The notes under the pieces were generated by a model. The model was not told the origin of the DNA. It did not search any database and saw only the letters and a list, made by a program, of their open reading frames with translations. From assembly GCF_963678635.1 (NCBI RefSeq), contig NC_087070.1:7104539-7168538 (forward strand): DNA of 64,000 bases, in the 5' to 3' direction. The DNA comes from Symsagittifera roscoffensis (lineage: Eukaryota; Xenacoelomorpha; Acoela; Convolutidae). Of the stretch, positions 24,939-36,900 are shown in pieces. A program made the position numbers and the translations under genes. Numbering within the stretch: position 1 is the stretch's first letter; every line of letters starts with the position of its first letter.

Positions 24939-27900
24939 CTAAAATAAAACACCGCTTGTCTTTTGAAAGAAACTTTGATCTTTGGGTGAAATGACCAACC
25001 AACATACATCAAATCCATTTATTTATAAAAATCGCTAATTTTTAACTATTAACCACCAAGACAAGAACTAATACATAGGCGAAGCATAAGAAGTAAAGAA
25101 AAAAAACTTTGTAAAAAACATTGGATGAACCAAAAAATTCGTATGTCTCGATAACAGATACCTAGAGGCCCAGCTATAGCTGGAGGTTCCTGTTTGAGAT
25201 TTTTTGAATTTATATACTGATGCATGATGATATGGGTAATTTCAAAAGCTGGACTTTATCCAAAACCTAAGCTGTTTCTCTAAAATAAGTGAGAAGAGAA
25301 GAGTGAAAATTTTTGTGAAATTTGAATTTACCCAGGGACATAACATTTATCTTGGAAAAAATTGAGACGTCAATTGTGCAGGATAAATTCTCGAACTGAC
25401 TCTTTCGATTGAATCTTTTATCTCAGGTTTGATAGGATAGTTTTTAAGAGAAGCCAAAATATGTCTAAAAAAGGTCGAAAATTCAAAAACTTTTGTCTGC
25501 GAACTTTAGCTCACGGTCGCCTAAGCAGAGGAAACTCCCGAAAACACTTAACCTAACAATGGCAAGGTATTTTCCAAAAAACCCTCATAATTTTAAAACG
25601 CGTAGCCAGTTATAAAAGAACGCTTTCAACAATCTGTTATTTCGATTAAGCCCTGTTTTATCTTATTTGGCAGGTCAGTCATCGAGAAAAACTTTCCAAA
25701 AAACGATCAAAAATTAAAATTTTGGCTTTTCTGAAAAACATAACTGTTTGTGTATATAACTTGGACGTAGATATCAGATTTGGCAGAATAGTTATCGAGA
25801 GAAGTCCAAAAAACGGTCAATAAATTAAAAAATTGACATTTCCTAGAATCATAGCTTTTTGTTTTAAAAAAAGTCGAGCGTAGCCGTTTATGCAGAAGAG
25901 ATTTGCCCAATCTGAAAATTAGATTAAACCCAAAAACCCAAGTTTGGCAGGGTAGTTTCGACAAAAGTCAAAAAGTTTCAAAAAAACGGTCAAAAAATCA
26001 ATATTTTGACTTATGCGAGAGCCATAATTTGAGCATGGTCGCGTATGCAAGGAGCTTCCCACAACCTGTTTTTTGAATTAACCAAAATCTCAGGTTTGGG
26101 AGGCTAGTTATGAGAAAAGTCAAAAATAATTAAAAAAACGGTCAAAAAATTGACTTTTTCGGGGGCAAAATTTTAGTTCAAAAAAATTAGTAGTGGTTGC
26201 TATTGCAGAGAGCTTCAGATCACCTTTTATCTCCATTTAACTTACAATTTCAGAATTGGGATCGTAGGTTTTGAGAAAAGTCAATAAGACTAAAAAAACG
26301 ATCAAAAAATCACGTAATTGACTAATGTGGGGGCAAAAATGTTTGTGGCAAAGCTGCTTATACAGGGGAGCTTGAGCTTTCCACGACCCATTCTATCCAT
26401 TGAAACCAAATTGGAGTGTATACTAGGGATAATGCAGGCACACGAAAAGTAGACTTTTGATACTTTTCCATTCGTACACTTTTATAAAAATTGGCAATGC
26501 AGTTTTTGAAAAAAAACTTTTGCAAAAAGTGAAAAACTTTTGTAAGCGTCTAAAATAAACAAATGTTAAAACCAAAACCCATACATTTTCATAACACATG
26601 TTTTATCAATCATAGCCAACAGACAGTTGAAAAAACGTCAATGAACACAAGTGAACAAAAAACATACTGACTTGTTTTCAGAAACAAATCTCAACTTTCG
26701 AGTTTCCAAGAAAAAGATGGCCTGGAAGCATTTTGAATTTCGAGAACACATTATGATTGATACTTTTTTGAAATAATTAGCCTAATTTGAGAACAGGAAA
26801 ACTGGATCAAAAGGAAAAATGTTCATTGCCCTTTTGAAATTAGAAGTCGATCACGTTTATTGTGACCTTCACATTTTTGCCTACCTTTTAACAAACGAAA
26901 TGAACTGGACTTAAAAAGAAATCAAGTCAAACCGCGAAAATATAAAATTTGAGCCAGAACAAATTAAGACATGTACTGACAAAAAATGAAAAAAGCATCA
27001 AGACCTATAATAAAAGTCTGAACTACGTTCATCAACTCTTAAGCAGGAATTCTGGAAAAACATGGTGAGCACAACACTTGAATTTTAAATTAGTAAAGGA
27101 GAAAAATTACGAAGCGGAAACAAAGCTGAAACTCTTTGAGCAGACAAGTTGAGCCGAAAATTTGATTTTATAAAAAAAAACTTAAAATAGCTACCCCTAA
27201 AACTACAATAAACAACAGTTGCAGCTACCAGGAATTTTGTTGACAGCACAAAATTCCTTGATATGGCACAAAACTTGAGCAAACAAACGAACGTCCGACA
27301 ATTCAATTTTTACATGAAAAAAAATTCTATTTTACACAATAAAAAACAATGTCCTACCGGGACTCGAAACCCAGACATTAAGTTGCAAACTAGACCGCGT
27401 TACCTCAAAGCCTAGTGGGAAGGAGCCTGAGTTGTTAAGGTTCTATAATAAAGCAAGTTCAATTTTTTGAAAAAAAGTTGTTAATGGGAAAAAAGTTTAG
27501 TTCACGATGACAAGACGATTGTAAGTGAAAAAAACGAAAAAAGTTCTTAATTGCAGTTTTTTCTCTTTTTTAACTTCGGATATGTTCTTGATTCAATTTT
27601 TCACAAGGAGTATCTCTTAATTTTCTGTAAAACATGACTTGGATTTTTTGGTGAATTGTCAATTTATCGTTTTTTGGAGAGGAGGCGTTTTTATTTGGCC
27701 CAGAAAAAAATTTTAATCATTGAATTTTTCGAACTTAAACTGAATGTCATTGCATATGATAATTATACTCATTGCATGTGATAATAAAAATTAAGACATA
27801 AGATGGAAACTTTTAAGATTGGAAAATGAAAAAAGGGGAGGGAAGATGTAGTCGACAAGATGACTGAAAGGTTACGAAGATGCAAAACCTGGATGACAGT

Positions 27901-30900
27901 TCTTGGCGAGGGAGTCTGATACCAGAGAGGAATGCCCATTATGGACACTACAGACGCATACTGAGTGTATGTCTCCGTACATCTAGTGGTCACTACACTC
28001 CCGCCCACACTCTCCAGAGCATAGTCTGGCACCCCTGTCCCGTCTTCTATCAGTGCACGGTGCACTTCTTCACGCACGAGCGTGCGAAGCTAAACAAAAA
28101 GAGCACTGCGTGCACAATCACTCAAAAGCACCATGCAAGCAAGCAGTTTAACCTTACAGACATGCTTCAAAAAAACAGATTTCAGAAACCCAGACATTCT
28201 GACGAAACACTGCTACTGCACTTGAAATTATAAAGAAGTTCGAAGCCTTTAGATCACGAAAAACTTAGCACCATCTAAAAAATTAACATGTATGAAGTAA
28301 TATTTCGTTGATCGAATAAGAAAGTGTACTCACCATTCTAGATATGTTTGGAGAATGATTGAAAAAGTAAAATATTACTTACTTGGTTCTAATCATTTTC
28401 CCATGTTTGCAGTTTGAGAATTCATCCACGTACAAACTCTTGGTTAGAACTGGGAATAATAGACTATACAAGAGAACTCGATCAATTAAATTATTAATCA
28501 AGATCGCTCCGTTTATGCCAGTAAGAGGCATAAAGTTGAATACTTTTAGGAGCAACCCAGTTTCAACTTTATGCCTCTTACATGACTTGAAACGGATAAG
28601 TTCAACCAAATCAACAGCAACAAAAAAATTGGAAATAAATTTAACATCCAACGCGAAACACATAGTTGCACAATTAGAAAGATTAATTGGATTCTAATTG
28701 AAAAACAACTCCGTTGTGATGTGTTCGTGGCATTACGTCATATTAAAAATTATATAAAACTTATTCTAAAAAACATCGTAGTCTATTTTTAACAACTAAA
28801 CCAAACGTATTGTAACTCTTACTTGATTGGTTGTAGTCGTTATATTGTAGAAGTATGAGTTGAGATATTGCGACAGAATTGAGAAATTTGCATCAGCTGA
28901 ATCAGAAATGGATGACGACTGTTTCTCAGAAGAAGATTGGAAGAAAGATAGAAGAGTATCTTGGACAAATGGAGGTTGCAATTGTCCACTAGAAGATTTG
29001 CAACTGCTGTTCAACTTCAGAGCGATTAATTCTAAACAGCGAACAATGCTACTCGTATCAAAGCGAAGTTCTGAATGTTCCAAATGTGCTTTGACAAAGC
29101 AAAATAAAAAGTTTACCCCCATTAATCCAGTTTTTTTTACTTGGATCAGTTTTAACAATATAGTTTCTATCATAAAATGCTTTAGAAAAACAAAGAGCGT
29201 TAGGTCCATCTAAATTTTTTTATTTGAAATTCGGAAGAATTCGGAGTCCATGTTTTTTTGTTTACTTGCGTTTATTGATTCTTCTTCATATTCTGTTGGC
29301 AACGTATTTCAGATGTTTGTTGGTTATGTCATTATTTGACTGCAATCGATTAAGTGTGTCATACCTCTTAGTATGGACGTGAGTATATCGAATCCGAACG
29401 GATGGATAAACGTAATCTCGGTGCGAGTCAGATAAAACAACTGTTTTTAAGAAACATAAATTAGCGTCTGAGCTCTTGCTCATAATCTCAAGTCGGCATG
29501 CAGCCGTACCAAGGTCAACTGACCAGATAATATATAAATAGATTAATCAAATGAATATGTATCAATGATGCTGAGTTTATCGATCCGTACCGGATGACAA
29601 AGTGATTACGAAAATGTGGTGGAAACCTAACTTTTTAATGGAAACTTCTAAATAGAAAAAAATACTTCAATTTTTTTCTATTTATTAAAAACTTTCCACT
29701 AAAAACTTAGATTTCCACAACATTTTCGTAATCAATTACACGATTGCAGATAAGTAATAACATAACCCGCAGACAACTGAAAAAACGTAGCTAACAGAAG
29801 CCTTATCTTCCGAATTTCGAAAAAAAATTAGACGGACCTAAAGCTCTTTGATTTTCTAAAACATTTCATGATTGAAACTATTTTGATTAAAAAAAACTAA
29901 TCCAATTTGAGAAAACTGGATCAATGGGTAAACTTTTTATTTTGCTAGTAAATTTGATAATTTTAATCCTTTTTCGAAATTAGAAGACGATCACGTTTTT
30001 TGTGACCTTTACATTTGCGCTGTTCGTTAGTGGCCTTTGACTTCCTTTCAATAAAGGAAATGAACTGAACTTAAAAAGAAACCAACAGTCAAACCACGAA
30101 AAAGTAAATTTGAGCCTGAACGATTTTTTAAAGAGTTTCACTGAAAAAAAAAAACGAACAAAAAAACATACGGACTAAATAGACCATAACAAAAAAAACT
30201 TGGCGATCATAGTTGACCTTGTAAAACCATTCATTACACCATAAAATTGATGCTCGTATATGGGGGGATGGGGTGCTTGGGGGACAGCGAAAAATTGTCA
30301 CGACCTATTTAAGGGCCTGTATTAGTTCATCGACTCTTAAAAACAAAGAACATGTACCGGTTAAACAGTAAGAAATCATTGGTCCGGCGGGGCTTGTAAG
30401 AAACCTTTACAAAATCTCTTCAAGGCCAAGAGACATGTAACACCGTTAAAAAGCCACCAAACAATTACCTTGTATTTTAAGAGCTATTTTCTTCTCATGT
30501 CTGTCCATTGCAAGTTCAAAGTCATTTTGCCTCACAAATTCTCTTTTTTCCCCTTCCCACTCCATATTTGGTCTCGTCTGCTCCCTGTTTAATAAAACCT
30601 CCCCCTTTAGAAATTCCGCCGTTGCCTTGTTCTCGTTTATTTGAGTTGACATTTCAGCAATAACTGCTTCTAAGTCTCTAATTTGATCTTGGAAGCTGTT
30701 TAATTTGATTGTATCGGCGCTCATGTTTGCATGTAGTTCTTCCGCCAACAAACAACACTTTTTGAAGCCCAAATTGGATGCCTCTAGACTTTCAATTCTC
30801 GTTTCTAGGGTCCTAATTTTATCCTCTAATCTCAGCGAGGAGCCTCGTACTGCTTCCTCAAACTCAGATTTACTTTTCTCCTGACTTTCTTTAACGTGTT

Positions 30901-33900
30901 GCTTCAATTCAGCAATTGAGGCTCCAATTTGGTGGATTGCTTCGCGGCCAACTTGACTGCCGGAAGCAGTTGCTAATACTTTCATGTTATTCTCTATTTC
31001 TTCGAACTTAAGTCGCGAATTTTCAATGTTGCCACTCAATTCAAGCGTTAACTTAGCAAAGCTGTTTTGCAATTTAGCGTCAGACAAATTCAGCGAAGCG
31101 TGTAGCACTTCCAAACTTTTCAGACTCTTGGCAAATTTCGCAATCTGGCTCTGTGTATCCAGTAATTCCTGGCGCAGACTTTCCGATTGCCCCTCTAATG
31201 CCCGCGGGTTTTCTTTGTCTTGGCCTGTGATTGTTTTGCCACTTTGCTTGAGTTTGTATAGTTCAGACTCTAGAATTTGAATGCGTGAAAACAAATCCTG
31301 CTGTCTTGAAGCGTCTTCCGATTGTGTCGACGGGGAATTACTCGCAAAATGGGCCGGCGAATCCACGCTAAACAATGAAGACAACTCAGCCAAGTTAAAT
31401 AAGAGAAAGTGATTTCAGTCTTAAAAACAGAAGCAACATTTTAACCTCCGAGTAAATGCCGAAAACATGTCTTCAGTTATATCGGTTAAGATTAAATTTT
31501 ATCAAATTGTAACAACTCTTAAATTGATAAAACGTATTGTTTTGAGTCTATAAATGTGCTCACCTGAAAACATCACGATAATGGTTGAAATAGGAGCGCA
31601 AGTTTGAGCCAAATCCATTCAACACTAAAAACAAAGTAAAAAACGTGATATCAAGTTCACTTCACAAAAACAAATAAAAGAAATCTTCAATGATACCGCT
31701 TTATGGTCTTGTTGTTCGATAGCTCAAAATTAAATCCTTTTCAAAATCAAACATGGTCGAAAAAGCTTATTCGGTTTCTCATCCGCGCTTAACAAACACA
31801 CTAACTGTTCCGACCACTGAAAATGGGAGGAACTTTGTCTCCGGGTGTTTTAGTTTTTTCTTTCCCTTTGCAAAATCAAGTACTAAAAATAACACCGAGG
31901 CCAAGTTCACCACTTGCGATACAAAACAAGAAAGACACTAGGTTAGAAAAAAATTTAAAAAAAACTAGATCTATCACAATGAATAAAGCTAATTTTGAAA
32001 CAAAAACATGCCAAGACAATAAATAAGAAATTTGCTTGGAAGAAAATTTACCATGCAGTATCAACGCCGAAAATACCTTAGCAGAAACCCTTTCAGCCAA
32101 AAAAAAACATAAAAAGTTAAGAAGAACGCACGCATACACAAAACATTATTCGTTTGTCATATGAAACTAAATGCGGCTACTGAGCCGATACAATTTAGGC
32201 CGAAACCACCTATCCAGTCGAAAAAAAAAGAAAAAAATTGGTGTAATGAAAAACAAAAAATAAAACTTCTATTCAGTTTTTAATAATTTGTGCGACCGAG
32301 AGGTGAGCATTAAAAATAAAAATCCATTGAAGCGAATCAAAATTAGGTCACTAAGCCGATAAAATGTAAGCCAAGTTCATTTGGGCATAAAAAAGTTTTA
32401 AAGCGAGAAAACAAAAAAAAAGAAAATATCCAAATTTCAGGCTAGTATAATTACAGACAGCAGAAGTAAATCAAAACACTAAACGCAGCTACAATGTTAA
32501 TTGCGTACAGTAAACAAAAAACAATTCTACGATGTGGCAATTAAGCTGACAAAATATAAGCAGACAAATAATAAGCCGACAATTTTTTTTAAAGTGAATA
32601 TTTCCAGTTTGAAAAAACGGGTCCACACAGATTTTGAACCCAGGACCTTTTCCTCTCTAGGCGTATTCGTTACTTCTAAGCCAAGTGTGACGGAGAGATG
32701 AAAAAAATTGAATTCATATTGAACTAAACCTAATTTTACCAATTCTAATTTTTGGCCTATATGTGTACAACGTAATTTACGGAAAAAAGTCTTGAATACC
32801 GTTGCAAAACTCTTGCTTATCGCAAGGTTAATTATCAAAATGAATCATAGTACACACACAGAGACAAAGCACAGCTTCGGACTACTTGCGATACAACACA
32901 AACGTTTAAAAAAAACAAAAAGCCGATTCTTTTTGCAATTTCCTTGATAATGAAAAAACAAGGCCCGGCGACGGCTCGAACCCCAGACCTTGTGGAATAT
33001 AGGCACCTGTTGTACCTCCAGGCCAGGAGGAAGCAACCTGGAAGATGTTTAGAGAAGAGAAGTGAAAAGAAGTCAGCAAGTGATTCAACTGATTTTGTTG
33101 AACTAGTAGTTATAAAGAAAAAAAGTCTTTATTCCAGTTTGATAACGCTTGCTTATCGCAAGCGTAATTCTATTACAGTCTTTTGAGTCTTTGCTCAAAA
33201 ATTTTGAGAGAATACGGTTTGATTTTTATGGGAATCGAACATTAGCCCTCGAACATCCAAGCTTTCAAGTCAATTGCCCTACACAACTATGCCACTAACA
33301 CTTAAAGATCACAAACACTAGTCACTGGTAAATTGTAAACTGGAGAATGCATCTACTAAACTGCCAATACTATGCAAAACAAGTGTTACGAACAATGAAC
33401 ATTTTCATTTGCGAGTTCGGTTGGAAAAAAGTGGAGCCCGTTATAAGACATTATTCTATCTAGCTCGCTTGGGTAACCAGGACCAGATTACTCAATCATG
33501 ATGAATTTCCAGAAAACAACAAAATCATCCTTCTTAAAACAGTCTAAATAGAAGTCAATATTTTGTCCTTGTATTTGGTTTGAAATGTGTGAACGAGATA
33601 CTAACTTGGAAGTGCGAGCATGAGAAGAAAGAGGAAGATGATGAGGAAGGGCAGATGGAGATTCGCATCCAGGTCTCGCACTGACTCGGCAATGCTGTGA
33701 CACCACCTGAACAACATTAAAATCACAATCAATACAGCTATCGATTACAATGCAATTAGCACAGACGGTATTTGATTCGGGTTTAATTCAAGGCTCAAAA
33801 TTCCAAATTTAATTTATCCAAATTTTGATGCTATTCCTTGCAATATATCGCTATATAGGTAGTAAACTCAACGATTGTCCGAATTTCGATTTTGTTACCC

Positions 33901-36900
33901 CATTTGTTTTTAGGTTAACAAATCTGCAGAACCTTAAAGTTGCAACCTTAATTATCAAGCCAGATAACTTATCAAGCCGGATAACTTATCAAGACATATC
34001 TTATCAATACAGATATCTCATCAAGCCAGATAACTTATCAAGACAGATACCTTATCAAGCCAAAAATCAACAGAAGAGCTACATATCTAAACCTCACCTT
34101 TTAGCCTTAGTAATTGTATTTCCAATTATGGATTCTGAGGATGACATTGAAGTTCTAGATCTACTCGTGAACTGACGTCTCTGTCCACTGACTCTTTGCT
34201 CTTCGAGATTACTTCCCTGCTGTGATTTGGACCTTGTCACTCTTGTGCTACTGAGGTGTCCCGAGTAGCCATGCGATTGACTATTTCCTGATTTAGATAC
34301 TGAAATAAATATCATTTTCACGCATAGCAAATAACATATGGCAAACAAAAATAGTCCTCTTTTTCATTAGTACTTTTCGATATCTCATGAAGGATTTCAA
34401 GTGTTCTTTTTTATTTCAATGTACAAATACCATAAGCAGCATTGGCTGTCGAAGACTGAACTGCTGCAGCTCCCAATGCGACTCCGACCGGCGGAGACTT
34501 CCCTCCTCCGCCTCCGACTGATGATTTGCCACCACTGCGATAACGCACCCGACTCAGCTGTCGATAGAGAAACCTAGCGCAAAAAATCGGCATTAACTTT
34601 AACTTTTCATTAATAATTGGGAAATAAAATAGAAGAACCTAATTTTCAAATGGTACGTTTCGTGATAAATCCATTGTTAAATCAGTTACTGAAACGTAAA
34701 ATTTTCTATTGACGGATTAGTTCAAGAAATTAGATTTAGAGATAAAATTTAAACAAAATTACAAAAAACTCTTGAAAAGTTTGCGAACTTGACAATTCAA
34801 GTGGCTTGTTCTGTGTTAAAAAAGCCGGAAAGTCCTTTGCTTTCCAAATATATAAAGAATCTAGAAGAAATGGTAAATATAGTAATTGTACATAGTAATT
34901 GGTCTGGAGAATTAATTGGAGCAAATTGCGCTCTCTAACGATAAAAAAGCTTCTAGAGCCAAAAGTGGCTGTTACTTTTAAATTTGAAGTTCCTCGGCGG
35001 ATATTAATCTATTGTTCTCAAATTAGTTTGGTTATGAGTTTTTCTGCTTGCGCGATTCCATTGACATCTTTTTAAAATTCTGTTGGCTATGGTTAACAAA
35101 GTTCGGATGGAGGATTGATTTCTAGCTAAGTTTTATTATCAATCGAACTACTTAGTTAAATATTTTTTTTTGTTCCGACTTTCGAAGAAAACGGGAAATT
35201 TATGCTTGGTGTGGTTTTTTTAATTCAGTCAATTTTCGGCGATTCCATTGACATCTTTTTAAAATTCTGTTGGCTATGGTTAACAAAGTTCGGATGGAGG
35301 ATTGATTTCTAGCTAAGTTTTATTATCAATCGAACTACTTAGTTAAATATTTTTTTTTGTTCCGACTTTCGAAGAAAACGGGAAATTTATGCTTGGTGTG
35401 GTTTTTTTAATTCAGTCAATTTTCGGCGATCGAAATACTTTTTAACAAAAAAAAAATTGATACCCCAATGAAAACATCGACTCCCTGAAATCAAATTTAA
35501 AAAGATATTTTACCTCCGATCATTTTTTGCTAAGTTCTGGGATTCTGAAAATTGCCAATTCGGCCATCTCTGGACTAGTTCATGAGCGTTTTGAATATTA
35601 CATTCATAATGCTGAAAGCGTAACGCGAATTAATCATGCGTGGCGAAATATCCCGCACAACAAAATCGTTCCAAATTGAATTGAGGCAAGCTAGTCGATC
35701 GTATTAATTTCGTACGACTCAACAAATTTTCACACTTGATCTTTGATATTGTCCAAAATTTATAGTTTTTTTTTAGTATTTTCCTTTCTCAAAAATCTAT
35801 TCCATATAGATTCAGGGGCAGTCGGAACATTCAGGGCGTTGCCGTGATATACGAGCAGTCTTGTTGATTCTTTGGAATATAATGCTGAGAATATAAAGCA
35901 TATATGAAGCAATGGTGTGCTCAGAAGTGCAATAAGCTTTTTTCCTTTCAAAACTTTTCTTTTTCCGGGATATCTATTTCCGAAAACTGTATATGCATCA
36001 CCATGATGTCTTCGTACAATTATTATTTTTGCAAATTACTATATGCATAAAAATGAACAAAAATACGATCCAATAAAATCAAAACTAATTTGAAAAATAA
36101 TGAATTATAATTTAAATTTCCAAAAACTCCTATCTCAAAATCTGCCATTGTGCGAATTCCAATTTTTACAGCCAACCCTAGAAAACTTTCGCAGTGCAGC
36201 AAAAAAATGACAAAAAACAGGGTAGCTGGTTGCTAGACACAGAAATGCAACCACATTCATAGAAAAAACTACTAAAAAAATAAGCAAAATAGGCATAATC
36301 GACACCAGTTGTCTTCATTAAGTAAATAACACAAAAAAAGAATCTTTTCCAAATTCTTTATACAATAATTGTTTTAAATTTCTAAATACTTTAATTGACA
36401 AGGAAGCGCTAAATTAAACTTGCAAAAGTAGCTCTTTTTAGTTAAAAAAAATGAAGTTTTTCTCAGCCTGAATTGCCAATTATATAAAACGACCGTTACT
36501 CGATCGCTCAAAATTAGACAAAAACTAAGACAAAAATTTTAAACCTGTTTTTCTCAATACTGGAACGACGACTGAAAAGGCTTTAATATGATTTACCACT
36601 TGATCCATTCTGATAACGTGGCACCTGATTTTGCGGGGGAAAAAATAGAAAAATAACTTAAACACCCGAATACAAAGTTCTTCCCCAGTTTCAATGGTCA
36701 GAACAAAAAATTGCTAGTTAAGAAAACAATCAGAAACTTTAGACAAAAACACAATGCCTCGAAAATTGAAAGGTTTGGAGTAAACAATTTTTGAGCCTAG
36801 ATTCAAAAATCTTAAGCAATTGGCACAAAAGATTGAATTAAGAGTTCTTAAGTTCGAATAAAATTAGTTTTTTTTTCTGAAAAATTGCAAATTTTGCAAA

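Noticed and set aside
28379-28663. A 94-codon minus-strand open frame between two SUN exons, ending at a GTAAGT donor
   Set aside because: Its end phase does not fit the following exon, while the exons on either side join directly in phase 0. It also overlaps the foldback at 28,521-28,581.
29286-29483. Minus-strand 65-codon frame in a SUN intron
   Set aside because: No splice sites in a usable phase, and the adjoining exons already connect correctly without it.
30984-31280. Plus-strand 98-codon frame
   Set aside because: It is the antisense shadow of the SUN coiled-coil exon; its Leu/Ser-rich composition is what the complement of Glu/Lys/Gln codons gives.
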